This document shows, one piece after another, positions 1 through 8,900 of a DNA stretch of 64,000 bases (position 1 is the first letter of the stretch; each line of letters starts with the position of its first letter). Both the position numbers and the translations under genes were made by a program. This stretch comes from Sphingomonas canadensis (GTDB lineage Bacteria > Pseudomonadota > Alphaproteobacteria > Sphingomonadales > Sphingomonadaceae): positions 62,001 through 126,000 of the forward strand of contig NZ_JAPDRA010000009.1 in the NCBI RefSeq assembly GCF_026013525.1. The letters run 5' to 3'. The notes under the pieces are model-generated. The model was not told where the DNA came from. It saw only the letters and a program-made list of their open reading frames with translations, and searched no databases.

Positions 1-557
1 TGAGCATCACGCCGACGCGCGGCCTCTCCTATGTCTGGGAGGACGAGCCCGCCGCCTGCACCGGCGATTGGCAGGTATCGCACCCCAAGATGGTGACCGT
101 CGCGGCCGACCGCCGCTCGCTGATCATCTCGAAGAAGGCGAAGCCGGGGACGGTGGTCACCATCTCCTATCTGGCGCGCGGGCAGCGGCGATCGGCGCAG
201 ATCCGCATCGTGAGCAAGGACGCGATCGTGCTGACCGGCACGCGCACGCAGACCGCGATGGAGGGCTGCCCCAACGCCCAGCCGGTCGGCGAGCTGGAGT
301 TCCGTGACGACGGCGGCTTCTCCGTCACCTTTGAACCGTTCGAAACCTATCGCGACTATTGGGGCCGCTTCACCTTCGATCCCGCAAGCGGCACGGTGGA
401 GATGACCACCAGCGGCGGCAACTTCGTGCCCCCGGACCTGAAGCTGAAGGGCAAGGCGACGCTGGACGCGGGCGGGCGGCTGGTGCTGTCGGGCGTGCAT
501 CTGGGCACCCGCAACGGCGCGCCGCCGCCGGAACAGGGCTGTACCTATATCTTCTGA
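1..557 (+). CDS. Hypothetical protein, 3' part only
   Basis: An open frame enters from outside the window (first full codon at position 3) and stops at 557, so the N-terminus is missing. About 184 residues are visible. They are rich in beta-prone stretches, with two cysteines in the visible part besides a C-terminal GCTYIF ending, which suggests an exported or lipoprotein-like beta fold. I do not recognise the family. Its 3' end overlaps the convergent DUF423 gene by 13 bases. No function is proposed. Confidence 0.6.
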   Translation, partial: SITPTRGLSYVWEDEPAACTGDWQVSHPKMVTVAADRRSLIISKKAKPGTVVTISYLARGQRRSAQIRIVSKDAIVLTGTRTQTAMEGCPNAQPVGELEFRDDGGFSVTFEPFETYRDYWGRFTFDPASGTVEMTTSGGNFVPPDLKLKGKATLDAGGRLVLSGVHLGTRNGAPPPEQGCTYIF

Positions 558-892
558 CCGCCGCCGCGCGCGGCGCCGATCGCCAGGCAGATCCAGCCCG
601 CGATCATCGCCGCGCCGCCGATCGGGGTAACTGCCCCCAGCCAGCGCGGCCCGCCCAGCGCCATCACATATAGCGTGGCCGCGAACAGCCCGGCGCCGCC
701 CACGAACAGCCAGGGCGAAATCCGTGCGCCCATCCGGAGCGCCACCAGTGCGGCGACAGCGTGGACGAGCTGGTAATGCCCGCCCGTGCGCAGCCATTCG
801 GCCGCCTGCCCCTCTGCCCCATGCGCGCCGAACGCCCCCGCGATCACCGCCAGCGCACCCGAAAGCGCCGCGAGCACCGTCAGCAGCTTCAC
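545..892 (-). CDS. DUF423 family small membrane protein
   Basis: This 115-residue protein has about four hydrophobic segments and the family's N-terminal pattern, a hydrophobic helix followed by GAFGAHG near residues 19-25. Length and topology match the DUF423 (YgdD-like) inner-membrane proteins, whose role is unknown. It is transcribed towards the 3' end of the partial gene at the window start and overlaps it slightly. A 6-bp hairpin (CCGCTC/GAGCGG, 949-963) lies between it and the antiporter upstream, so it may be a separate unit. Confidence 0.8.
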   Translation of the reverse strand: MKLLTVLAALSGALAVIAGAFGAHGAEGQAAEWLRTGGHYQLVHAVAALVALRMGARISPWLFVGGAGLFAATLYVMALGGPRWLGAVTPIGGAAMIAGWICLAIGAARGGGQKI

Positions 893-971
893 AATCCAAT
901 CTCCATCGTCATATGGCGCATGCCCGCTCCCGCCAGGGCAAAGCCGATCCGCTCGCGGAGCGGCCGGTTCT

Positions 972-2762
972 TCACGGGCGCGGCCCTTCCATGTCCTCGG
1001 CCTCGGCGGCGGCTTCGGCGGAGGCGTGGGTGAACATCATGCCGCGCGCCGCGCGCAGGTCGCCGGTCTGCTTCTGCACCTGCAGCCGTTCCTGGTCGCG
1101 GCGGCGGTATTCGGCCTCGGTCCGGTCGATCTCCGCGCCGTCCACGCCCACCGAGTCCATCGCGCGCCGCGCCATCACGATCGCGCTTTCGTACATCTCG
1201 CGCACCGCGCCCGCGATCGGGGCGCCCTTCATCTTCATCACCGATCGCCGGTCGAACGCGCGGACGAAGATCGTCGCCTCCGGAAAGGCATGGTGGATCG
1301 CCTCCAGCGCCTCGGTATCCAGCTTGTCGCCGTCCTGGCAGAACAGCAGCAGCTCTGCCTCCGCCGCGCCCGCCTGGCGCAGGATGTCCACGCGGGTACC
1401 GTCGCCGTAATAGACCTTCATGCCGAAGCTGCCGGCGGTCTCGATCATCGCCACATCGGTGTCGACCAGCGTGACGCTGATCTTCTGGCCGATCAGCATC
1501 TGCGCCACCGTCTGGCCGAAGCGGCCATAGCCGATCACGATCGCGTTGCTGCCGTCGGAGCTGGGGCGTTCCAGCCCTTCCGCGCTCGGTTCCGGCTGGG
1601 CGCGCAGCCGGGCGGTGGCCATCATCAGGAACGGCGTGGTCGCCATCGACAGCGTCACGATCGCGCCGAACACGCTTGCCGCCTCATTCTCGATCAGGAA
1701 GGCCTGCTGCGCCTCGGCGAACAGCACGAAGCCGAACTCGCCGCCCTGGCTGAGCAGCAGGCCCAGCGCGAACGCCTGGCGCCATTTCATCCCGAACAGC
1801 ATCGCCAGGCCCATGATGATCCCGGTCTTCACGACGATCAGCGCCGCCGCCATGCCCGCCACGAACAGCGGCCGTTCCGCGATCGCGTGGAGGTTCAGCG
1901 TCATGCCCACCGCCAGGAAGAACAGCCCGAGCAGGATCGAGCGGAACGGCTCCACGTCCGCCTCCAGCTCGTGGCGATAGGGCGAATCGGCCAGCATCAC
2001 GCCCGCCACGAACGCCCCCAGCGCGGGCGAAACGCCCAGCGCGTCCATGATCGCCGCGCTCGCGATTACCGTGAACAGCCCGGCGAAGACGAACATCTCG
2101 CGCTCGCCCAGATTGCCGATCAACCGGAACAGAGGGCGCAGCAAATAACGGCCCGCCAGCACCAGCCCCGCAATCGCCGCGAGCGTATAGACCGCCAGCA
2201 GCCAGCCCGGCGTGCCCGCCGCATGCGCCGGATTGCGCGACATCGCCGCGATGATCGTGATCAGCGGCACGATCGACAGATCCTGGAACAACAGGATCGA
2301 AAAGGCGCGCTCGCCCAGCGGCGTGCGCATCCGCCCGGCCGATTGCAGCATCGGCAGCACCTGCGCCGTGGAGGAGAGCGCCAGCGGCAGGCCCAGCGCC
2401 AGCGCCGCCTCCACGCTGAAGCTGGTGCCGATCAGGATCACCCCGCTCACCGCCAGCCCGCACAGCGCTACCTGCAGCGTGCCCAGCCCGAAGATGTCGC
2501 GCCGCATCCGCCACAGGCGGCCCGGGCTCAGCTCCAGCCCTACCAGGAACAGCAGCAGCGCGATGCCCAGCTCGGCGATGCCCATCTTGCTCTGCGCGCC
2601 GCCCACCAGGCCCAGGATTTGCGGCCCAACGATCGCGCCTGCGACCAGATAGCCCAGCGTCGCGCCCAGCCCGAGCCGGCGGAACAGCAGCACGAAGACG
2701 AGCGCGAAGCCGAGCAGCGGCACGCCATCGTGCAGCAGCGCGATCTGGGCGTGCTCCTCCAT
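972..2762 (-). CDS. Monovalent cation:proton antiporter, CPA2 family (KefB/KefC-like)
   Basis: The 596-residue inner-membrane protein has an N-terminal Na+/H+-exchanger domain of roughly a dozen helices (residues about 1-390) and a C-terminal RCK/TrkA-N domain from about residue 406, with the nucleotide-binding glycine motif IGYGRFGQ. This arrangement is that of Kef-type glutathione-gated K+ efflux systems and related antiporters, which exchange K+ or Na+ for H+. The ATG at 2762 is chosen over longer upstream options because it overlaps the stop of the preceding gene as TGATG, implying translational coupling, and because the extension encodes low-complexity Arg/Gly sequence. A charged C-terminal tail follows the RCK domain. 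Ion specificity cannot be read from sequence. Confidence 0.88.
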   Translation of the reverse strand: MEEHAQIALLHDGVPLLGFALVFVLLFRRLGLGATLGYLVAGAIVGPQILGLVGGAQSKMGIAELGIALLLFLVGLELSPGRLWRMRRDIFGLGTLQVALCGLAVSGVILIGTSFSVEAALALGLPLALSSTAQVLPMLQSAGRMRTPLGERAFSILLFQDLSIVPLITIIAAMSRNPAHAAGTPGWLLAVYTLAAIAGLVLAGRYLLRPLFRLIGNLGEREMFVFAGLFTVIASAAIMDALGVSPALGAFVAGVMLADSPYRHELEADVEPFRSILLGLFFLAVGMTLNLHAIAERPLFVAGMAAALIVVKTGIIMGLAMLFGMKWRQAFALGLLLSQGGEFGFVLFAEAQQAFLIENEAASVFGAIVTLSMATTPFLMMATARLRAQPEPSAEGLERPSSDGSNAIVIGYGRFGQTVAQMLIGQKISVTLVDTDVAMIETAGSFGMKVYYGDGTRVDILRQAGAAEAELLLFCQDGDKLDTEALEAIHHAFPEATIFVRAFDRRSVMKMKGAPIAGAVREMYESAIVMARRAMDSVGVDGAEIDRTEAEYRRRDQERLQVQKQTGDLRAARGMMFTHASAEAAAEAEDMEGPRP

Positions 2763-3205
2763 CAGGCCGCGCGCCCGGTGGCCGCCGCCGCCTCTGCCGC
2801 GGCCTCGGCCACCGCCTCGAACGCCAGCCGGATCGATGGGTGGCGCGCGCTGTGTGGACGGGCGGCCGCGAACAGCTCCAGCCCCGGCCAGTCCGGCGCC
2901 GCATCGCGCGCGCCCGCCAGCCATGCGGTTAGCTGGTCGCGCGCGCCGGCCAGTTCGGCGGGGCTCCGCCCCTTCGCCGATGCCGCCATCAGCGCGGCGG
3001 AAGCCTGGCCCAGCGCACAGGCGCGTACCAGCATCCCCACCGCCGCCACGCGGCCCGCGCCGTCCAGCGCGACGTCCACCGTCACCCGGCTGCCGCACAC
3101 CGGCGATCGCTTCTCGGATGTCGCCATCGGCGCCTCCAGCCGTCCCGCGAAGGGGATCGAGGCGGCCAGCCGCAATATCTCGTTGTTATAGAGCGGCGCG
3201 TTCAT
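2762..3205 (-). CDS. Iron-sulfur cluster assembly scaffold-like protein (NifU/IscU N-terminal family)
   Basis: This 147-residue protein begins with a pattern typical of sphingomonad IscU/NifU-like proteins: an N-terminal YNNEILRLA helix, then SPVCGSRV (Cys about 37) and a second cysteine in RACALGQAS. The classical scaffold uses three cysteines. The third is not obvious here and the C-terminus is alanine-rich, so it may be a divergent or non-assembling paralogue. It is translationally coupled to the antiporter gene by a TGATG overlap, an association whose meaning is unclear. Assignment rests on the two cysteine motifs and length. Confidence 0.7.
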   Translation of the reverse strand: MNAPLYNNEILRLAASIPFAGRLEAPMATSEKRSPVCGSRVTVDVALDGAGRVAAVGMLVRACALGQASAALMAASAKGRSPAELAGARDQLTAWLAGARDAAPDWPGLELFAAARPHSARHPSIRLAFEAVAEAAAEAAAATGRAA

Positions 3206-3286
3206 CGGCCCCGATGTAGGCCGCGTGCCCGAAGGGTCAAATCAAATCCACGTGCAGCGCGGATGCGCTTTCCGCACAGGCTGGGA

Positions 3287-3847
3287 TCAGCGGATCTCGA
3301 TCGCATTGCCCGCGGCGGCATTGTCCTCGCCACCGAACACCGGCTCGCCCCGGCGGCGGCGGTCCACGAAGTCGGCGATGCCCGCGCTCGTCCAGTTGAG
3401 CAGCGGATAGGTGCGCGAATCGACCACCCAGTCGGGCCGGTGCTTCGGCCCGCCGCCCAGCGTGTCGATCACCAGCATCAACAGCAGAAAGCCCAGGCTG
3501 GCCAGGATCAGCCCCTTCACCGCGCCGAAGCCCAGCCCCAGCGCGCGATCGATCGGGCCGAGCACGCCGGTGCGCACCTGCGCGCCGATCGCGCGTGCGC
3601 CCATCCGCCCGCCGAAATAGGCCGCGCCCGCCAGGATCACGAAGCTCAGCACCGCCGCGCCCCCGGCCGTGCCCACCGGCTTCGCCAGCGCCTCCGCCAG
3701 CGGCGCGTGGAACAGCTTGAGCGCGATCACGATGAGCACCCAGGCGAGCAGCGACAGCGCCTCGGTGACGAAGCCGCGCATGAAGCCGAACGCCGCCGCC
3801 GCGCCCACGCCCAGCAGCACGATCATGTCGAGCGCGCTAAATCCCAT
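3287..3847 (-). CDS. CvpA family membrane protein
   Basis: The 186-residue protein has four predicted hydrophobic helices and the CvpA start pattern (short N-terminus, DMIVLLGV, then GFMRGFVTEALSLLAWV). CvpA was named for colicin V production; the family is a widespread inner-membrane protein linked to envelope homeostasis. The start at 3847 gives the conventional family N-terminus; upstream in-frame codons add only Arg/Gly-rich sequence. The C-terminal 50 residues are polar and cytoplasmic-looking, as is usual in alphaproteobacterial members. Confidence 0.85.
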   Translation of the reverse strand: MGFSALDMIVLLGVGAAAAFGFMRGFVTEALSLLAWVLIVIALKLFHAPLAEALAKPVGTAGGAAVLSFVILAGAAYFGGRMGARAIGAQVRTGVLGPIDRALGLGFGAVKGLILASLGFLLLMLVIDTLGGGPKHRPDWVVDSRTYPLLNWTSAGIADFVDRRRRGEPVFGGEDNAAAGNAIEIR

Positions 3848-3930
3848 CGCCTTGTCCCTCGCCCGGCCGTCCGGCCGCCCCGCGCCTTGATATTCCGGGC
3901 CGCGGGCGCGCGAAAGCGCCAAGTTGCGTG

Positions 3931-4491
3931 TCAGGCGTGGCGCGTGCGCCGCAACGCCCAGCGATCATAGCCAAGCTGCTCGACGCGCTTCAGGATCGCC
4001 TCGAACTCGGCGGTCTCCAGCTTCGGCTCGCGCGCCAGCACCCACAGGAAACGCCCCTCGGGCTCGCCCACGATCGCCCACTCATATTCCTCGCCATGAT
4101 CGAGGACCCAGTAATCGCCGGTATAGAGCGGGCCGAAGAACGACACCCGCAGCTTGGCGCCCATATCCTCGTCGGCCACGATCGCGCGACCGCGCACCTC
4201 ATGCACCTCGCCATCGGGCCACACGCGCCCGCGATTGACGATGCGGATTTCGCCGTCGCCGCGCAGCGAATATTCGGCGGTGCAGGCGTCCAGCCCCTTC
4301 TGGTACCGGTTTTCGTGCCGCGCCAGCTCATACCAGGTGCCGAGATAGCGGGTGAGGTCGACCGGCTTCTGCGGGCTGGGCACGGCGGGGTTGATCACCG
4401 GCGGCCGCGTAGCGCGCGAATAGACGATCGCGCCCCCGATAGCCGCCGCAGCAGCCCCCGCCGCGATCTTCAGGAGGGTGGATTGTTTCAT
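3931..4491 (-). CDS. Lipocalin family protein (Blc-like), membrane-anchored
   Basis: The 186-residue protein starts with a hydrophobic N-terminal segment (about residues 6-26) that would export or anchor it, followed by a lipocalin domain with the signature GTWYELARHENRYQKGL near residues 50-66. Bacterial lipocalins of the Blc type bind lipids in the envelope. There is no lipobox cysteine after the hydrophobic segment, so an uncleaved anchor or ordinary signal peptide is more likely than a lipoprotein. The start at 4491 was chosen because it gives the hydrophobic segment at the extreme N-terminus. Confidence 0.85.
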   Translation of the reverse strand: MKQSTLLKIAAGAAAAAIGGAIVYSRATRPPVINPAVPSPQKPVDLTRYLGTWYELARHENRYQKGLDACTAEYSLRGDGEIRIVNRGRVWPDGEVHEVRGRAIVADEDMGAKLRVSFFGPLYTGDYWVLDHGEEYEWAIVGEPEGRFLWVLAREPKLETAEFEAILKRVEQLGYDRWALRRTRHA

Positions 4492-4730
4492 GCCGCCAAT
4501 GTGGCGCGTCGCGCGGCGGAATTCCAGCCGGTGCGTGGGCGTTTCGCGGTGCAACTGGCAAGACCCGACAGACATCCCCGGGTTGTGCGCCACAGCCTCC
4601 TCAACAACGCAACTGCGGGCGATTCCCGACGCTTCCGCCGCAGATGAGAGCCGTTGCCAGTTGGGATCGAGACAACAAACATGTCGGGGGCGCAATCTAC
4701 TCGCCTCCCCCGACATACGGCAAATTGCTC

Positions 4731-5063
4731 TTAGGCCTTCGCGCCACTTGCATTACAGGTTTTCAGTCTCTTCAGCTTTCCGCTGGAATGTGACAGACTC
4801 CATGAATCACGAAGTGGATTAAAAGATATTTGCGGATTGAATGTATCATAACACTCTTGGAGACAATCATATAGAACCTCCCCTTCATTCATAATACACA
4901 GTTCCGCATCATAATTATATCCACCGTATCTACTATAACAGTAGTTTGCCCTTATATTATAAGTCTGCCAGCATTGTGCTTGGCATTGCTCAAGTGTTTG
5001 AGCGCCAGCGCTCACACTCCAAGAAAATATAGATACAATGGACATAATGGTCAGCATTCTCAT
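4731..5063 (-). CDS. Small secreted cysteine-rich protein in an AT-rich islet
   Basis: The 110-residue product has a signal peptide (MRMLTIMSIVSIFSWSVSAGA) and a mature part with seven cysteines, six of them in two CX3C pairs (CQAQC and CLQEC) plus two single cysteines between them. The twin-CX3C layout suggests two short helices held by disulfides. An AAAGGA ribosome binding site lies 8 bases before the ATG at 5063. Codon choice is AT-rich, unlike every neighbour, and the flanking sequence (5064-5230) is also AT-rich, which points to foreign origin. I do not recognise the family. Convergent or neighbouring genes give no hint of function. Confidence 0.7.
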   Translation of the reverse strand: MRMLTIMSIVSIFSWSVSAGAQTLEQCQAQCWQTYNIRANYCYSRYGGYNYDAELCIMNEGEVLYDCLQECYDTFNPQISFNPLRDSWSLSHSSGKLKRLKTCNASGAKA

Positions 5064-5232
5064 AAATGTAATCCTTTCTTCGAGTAAAGATTAGTTTACA
5101 TTAATGCGACCACGCTATATATCATAATGTAAAGATAGAAAATATCAATATAAATGTTCAATAAATAAATAAATGAATTTCACTCTAAGAATATTATTCG
5201 AAATCCAATGAAAATCAATTTCTTGTACCTGC
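5064..5232. other. AT-rich intergenic stretch downstream of radA
   Basis: Strikingly AT-rich sequence with a run of AAAT-type tandem units at about 5160-5178. It separates the 3' end of radA from the start of the small cysteine-rich gene on the same strand. It should hold the promoter of that gene, but no clear operator was seen. Confidence 0.6.
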
Positions 5233-6603
5233 CTACCGCCCCAGCAGGTGATCCACCAACTGCCCCAGCCCCTTGAAGCCGGAGAGCGCCAGCCCGCTCT
5301 CCCCGCCCGTCGCGGCGGCGGGGGCGAGCGCGCGGGAGAAGCCCAGCTTCGCGGCTTCGCGGCAGCGCAGGTTGGTATGCGCCACCGGCCGCACCTCGCC
5401 CGAAAGCGCGACCTCGCCGAACGCCACGCAATCGGCGGGCACCGGCCGTTCGGACAGCGCGGAGACCAGCGCCGCCGCCACCGCCAGGTCCGCCGCCGGA
5501 TCCTGCACGCGATATCCGCCCGCGATGTTCAGATAGACCTCGCACGACGAGAAGCTGAGCCCGCAGCGCGCCTCCAGCACCGCCAGGATCATCGCCAGAC
5601 GGCCCGAATCCCAGCCCACCACCGCGCGGCGCGGCGTGGCGCCGCTGGCCAGCCGCACCACCAGCGCCTGGATCTCCACCAGCACCGGCCGGGTGCCCTC
5701 CAGCGCGGGGAACACGACCGTTCCCGTCACGCTCTCGTCGCGATGCGTCAGGAACAGCGAGGACGGGTTGCCGACCTCGCTCAGCCCCTCCGCCTCCATC
5801 GCGAACACGCCGATCTCGTCGGTGCCGCCGAAGCGGTTCTTCACCGCGCGCAGGATGCGGTACTGGTGGCTGCGCTCGCCCTCGAAGCTGAGCACGGTAT
5901 CCACCATATGCTCCAGCACGCGCGGGCCGGCGATGCTGCCGTCCTTGGTGACGTGCCCCACCAGCACCACCGCCGTTCCGCGCTCCTTGGCGAAGCGGAT
6001 CAGCTCGCCGCTGCTCGCGCGCACCTGGCTCACGGTGCCGGGGGCGCCCTCGATCAGGTCCGAATGCATGGTCTGGATCGAATCGATGATCAGCAGCGCG
6101 GGCGGCGCTCCCTGGCCGAAGGTGGTCAGGATGTCGCGCACCGATGTCGCCGCCGCCAACTGCACCGGCGCATCGCCCAGCCCCAGCCGGCGTGCGCGCA
6201 GCCGCACCTGGTCCGCCGCCTCCTCGCCCGAGACATAGGCCACGCCCTGCCCCGCCCGCGCCAGCCGCGCCGCGGCCTGAAGCAGCAGCGTGGACTTGCC
6301 GATCCCCGGATCGCCGCCGATCAGCGTCGCGCTGCCTTCCACGAAGCCGCCGCCCAGCGCGCGGTCCAGCTCGGCGATGCCCGTCGCCATCCGCTCGGGC
6401 AGTGGCACATCGGCGTTCAGCCCCGAAACCTCGATCGCGCGGCCGCCGGACTGGAGGTTGTGGCGTGCCTGGAACACCGTCACCACCGCGCCGGCATCCT
6501 CCACCATCGTATTCCATTCGCCGCAGTCGGCGCACTGGCCCGCCCATTTGGACGCAATCGTGCCGCATGCCTGACACACATATCGTTTCTGGGGTTTCGC
6601 CAT
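5233..6603 (-). CDS. radA: DNA repair protein RadA
   Basis: The 456-residue protein shows the RadA domain order: an N-terminal C4 zinc finger (Cys 10, 13, 24 and 27), a RecA-like ATPase with Walker A GGDPGIGKST around residue 95, the RadA-specific VKNRFGGTDEIG motif near residue 255, and a C-terminal Lon-protease-like domain. RadA is a hexameric helicase that extends heteroduplex and branch migrates during recombinational repair. Length and all motifs are normal. It is divergent from the glycosyltransferase gene. Confidence 0.97.
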   Translation of the reverse strand: MAKPQKRYVCQACGTIASKWAGQCADCGEWNTMVEDAGAVVTVFQARHNLQSGGRAIEVSGLNADVPLPERMATGIAELDRALGGGFVEGSATLIGGDPGIGKSTLLLQAAARLARAGQGVAYVSGEEAADQVRLRARRLGLGDAPVQLAAATSVRDILTTFGQGAPPALLIIDSIQTMHSDLIEGAPGTVSQVRASSGELIRFAKERGTAVVLVGHVTKDGSIAGPRVLEHMVDTVLSFEGERSHQYRILRAVKNRFGGTDEIGVFAMEAEGLSEVGNPSSLFLTHRDESVTGTVVFPALEGTRPVLVEIQALVVRLASGATPRRAVVGWDSGRLAMILAVLEARCGLSFSSCEVYLNIAGGYRVQDPAADLAVAAALVSALSERPVPADCVAFGEVALSGEVRPVAHTNLRCREAAKLGFSRALAPAAATGGESGLALSGFKGLGQLVDHLLGR

Positions 6604-6676
6604 GGAAACGCTCTACCTAAAGCGGAACGATAAGGGAACATCCGCCGTCACATCCGGCCGCACCCCTCAGCGTGCG

Positions 6677-7867
6677 ATGGACGCGGCGCGCCCCACCGGT
6701 TATTCGCCGAAGCGAATGCACGCTTCCGATCTCCGTGTCGCGCTCTTCAGCGGCAACTATAATTACGTGCGCGATGGCGCGAACCAGTCGCTCAACCGGC
6801 TGATGGGCTATGTGATGGCCCAGGGCGCGAAGGTGCGCGTCTATTCCCCCACCACCAGCACGCCGGCGTTCGAGCCGACCGGCGATCTGGTCAGCGTGCC
6901 CTCGCTCCCCTTCCCCGGCGGGCGCAGCGAATACCGGCTGGCGCTGGGCCTGACACCGGGCGCGCGGCGCGACCTGGAGGCATACCAGCCCAACCTGATC
7001 CATTGTTCGGCGCCCGAATTCCTGTGCCACGGCGCGCTGAAATGGGCGGAGAAGCACGGCATCGCCCGCGTCGCCACCGCGCAGACGCGGTTCGAGACCT
7101 ATTTCCGCTATTATGGCCTGGGCTTTGTCGAGCCTTCGATCATCCGGCTGCTGACGCGCTTCTACAACCGTTTCGACGAGGTGATGCCCACCGGCCCGAT
7201 GATGGTCGACCTGCTGCGCAGCTATGGCGTCACCGTGCCGATGAGCATCTGGTCCCGCGGGGTGGACCACGCCAAGTTCAATCCCGCCCGCCGCGACATG
7301 GCCTGGCGCCGCAGCATCGGCATCGGCGACGACGAGGTGGTGGTAGGTTTCCTGGGCCGGCTGGTGCTCGAAAAGGGGCTCGACGTCTTCTCCGACGTGA
7401 TGGCCATCCTGCGCGAGCGCGACGTGCCGCATCGCGTGCTGGTGATCGGGGAAGGGCCGGCCCGCCAGTGGTTCGCCGATCGCGTGCCGGAGGCGGTGTT
7501 CGTCGGATTCCAGGTGGGCGAGGATCTCGCGCGCGGGGTCGCCTCGATGGATATCTTCTTCAATCCCTCGATCACCGAGAGCTTCGGCAACGTCACGCTG
7601 GAGGCGATGGCATCGGGCGTCGCGGTGGTCGCCGCGCGGACCACCGGGCCGGTGGGCCTGGTGGAAGAAGGTGTGTCAGGCATCCTGGTCGAGCCCGGCG
7701 ACAACGAAGGCTATGCCGCCGCTATCGCCGGCTATGCGCTCGACGCCGGGCGCCGCCAGGCGGCGGGCGAGGCGGGCCATGCGATCGCCCAGCGCTTCCA
7801 CTGGGATCGCATCAACCAGGCCGCGCTCGACACCTATCTCCGCGCTGCCGAGAAGCGCACCCAATAG
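6677..7867 (+). CDS. Glycosyltransferase family 1 (GT4-like)
   Basis: This protein of about 396 residues has a GT-B fold pattern: an N-terminal Rossmann half beginning LRVALFSGNYNYVRDGANQ, and a C-terminal half with the sugar-nucleotide motif FFNPSITESFGNVTLEAMASG (the E-x7-E region) near residue 310. It resembles alpha-mannosyl/glucosyl transferases that act on lipid or trehalose-type acceptors, but the acceptor cannot be read. The start is uncertain. An ATG at 6602 would overlap radA's start; 6677 and 6716 are both possible, and none has a strong ribosome binding site. I chose 6677 as a compromise. Confidence 0.85.
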   Translation: MDAARPTGYSPKRMHASDLRVALFSGNYNYVRDGANQSLNRLMGYVMAQGAKVRVYSPTTSTPAFEPTGDLVSVPSLPFPGGRSEYRLALGLTPGARRDLEAYQPNLIHCSAPEFLCHGALKWAEKHGIARVATAQTRFETYFRYYGLGFVEPSIIRLLTRFYNRFDEVMPTGPMMVDLLRSYGVTVPMSIWSRGVDHAKFNPARRDMAWRRSIGIGDDEVVVGFLGRLVLEKGLDVFSDVMAILRERDVPHRVLVIGEGPARQWFADRVPEAVFVGFQVGEDLARGVASMDIFFNPSITESFGNVTLEAMASGVAVVAARTTGPVGLVEEGVSGILVEPGDNEGYAAAIAGYALDAGRRQAAGEAGHAIAQRFHWDRINQAALDTYLRAAEKRTQ

Positions 7868-7883
7868 CCGCGCGCGGCGCGGG

Positions 7884-8216
7884 TCACTCCCAGGGATAGC
7901 TTAGCGGCGCCTCGCGGAAGGCGAACCGGTCGACATGCCGCTCGACCGCGCCCTTCAGGCCCTGAAGCTGGCCCTCGATGCTCGCTTCGATGCGGATGCT
8001 GAGCGCGTCCGGCCCGGCATCCAGCGTCACCAGCGCATCGCCCGGCCAGTCCGCGCCGCGCGCGTTGCGGGGGAAGCGGATGGTGCCGTGCTCGGGGGTG
8101 AATTCCACCTCCAGGTTGTGCGCCCAATGCTTGCAGACCTGCTGGAGGTAGCGGCTGGCGTGCGCCGTCGGCACGCGGGCGGTGGCGGTGGCGGTGGCCG
8201 CCGTAGTGGTCGTCAT
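7884..8216 (-). CDS. DUF2218 domain protein
   Basis: The 110-residue protein carries the DUF2218 pattern: an N-terminal ASRYLQQVCKHWAHN helix, then a beta core and a C-terminal HVDRFAFRE segment. Members are small cytosolic proteins of unknown function, often next to metal or siderophore genes. The Thr/Ala-rich N-terminal 18 residues are low complexity. It follows the PadR regulator gene on the same strand with a gap of about 70 bases, so the two may be co-transcribed. Confidence 0.82.
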   Translation of the reverse strand: MTTTTAATATATARVPTAHASRYLQQVCKHWAHNLEVEFTPEHGTIRFPRNARGADWPGDALVTLDAGPDALSIRIEASIEGQLQGLKGAVERHVDRFAFREAPLSYPWE

Positions 8217-8287
8217 ATCTTCGTCTCCCTTGGCCGGCGGCGGCACGATGCCCAGCCGCCGGCGCAGCAATTCCAGTCGCGGCACGC

Positions 8288-8893
8288 TTACAGCCGCTCG
8301 ATCTTCTGCACCGCTTCGTCCAGGATCGCGGCGATCTCGTGCAGCGTCTCGCTGTCCGCCTCGCCGTCGCCCAGCCGTTCGCCCAGCACGGTCTTCAGGT
8401 TGCGCATCGCGCGGCGCACCGGTCCGCCGCGCGAACGCTCGCGGATCGAGCCGAGATCGGCGAGCCGCGCGAACAGCGCCTCCACCATCTCGTCGCGCTC
8501 GGTCAGGTGGGCCTGGCCCGCGACGGTGATGGCATAGACCTTCTTCGCGCCCTCGGCCTGCTGCTCCTCGATCAGGCCCATCTCGCCCAGCAGCGTCAAC
8601 GTCGGATAGACCACGCCGGGGCTGGGGGCATAGGCGCCGCCGCTGCGCTCCTCGATCTCGCGGATCAGGTCGTATCCGTGGCGCGGCGCTTCCTCGATCA
8701 GCTTGAGCAGCAGCAGCCGCAGCTCGCTGCCGTCGAACATCCGGCGCCTGCCGCGTCCACGGCCGCCACCGCCGCCATAATCCACTTCCCATTCGACCTC
8801 GAACGGTCCCCAGCGGCGATGTCCGCCGCGTGGGCCGCAATGGCGGGCTGCGCGCTGCGCGCGATGTCTTCCAAACATGCTAAAATGCTCCAT
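8288..8893 (-). CDS. PadR family transcriptional regulator
   Basis: The 201-residue protein has a Gly/Arg-rich N-terminal extension (residues 1-50) followed by the PadR winged helix (residues about 52-130; RHGYDLIREIEERSGG and SPGVVYPTLTLLGEMGLIE) and a C-terminal helical dimerisation part. PadR proteins usually repress their own promoter and neighbouring genes. An inverted repeat lies directly upstream of its start (8901-8927). The likely co-transcribed neighbour is the DUF2218 gene. The ligand is unknown. Confidence 0.9.
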   Translation of the reverse strand: MEHFSMFGRHRAQRAARHCGPRGGHRRWGPFEVEWEVDYGGGGGRGRGRRRMFDGSELRLLLLKLIEEAPRHGYDLIREIEERSGGAYAPSPGVVYPTLTLLGEMGLIEEQQAEGAKKVYAITVAGQAHLTERDEMVEALFARLADLGSIRERSRGGPVRRAMRNLKTVLGERLGDGEADSETLHEIAAILDEAVQKIERL

Positions 8894-8900
8894 TAGCGAA

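Noticed and set aside
786..3191. An 801-codon plus-strand frame opposite the antiporter and scaffold genes
   Set aside because: The product has Arg/Gln/His-rich composition typical of an antisense frame in G+C-rich DNA, and the minus strand encodes a recognisable CPA2 antiporter.
6602..6604. Start of the glycosyltransferase at ATG 6602
   Set aside because: It would overlap radA's start codon region, with no ribosome binding site, and the extra N-terminus is not family-like. The starts at 6677 or 6716 are more plausible.
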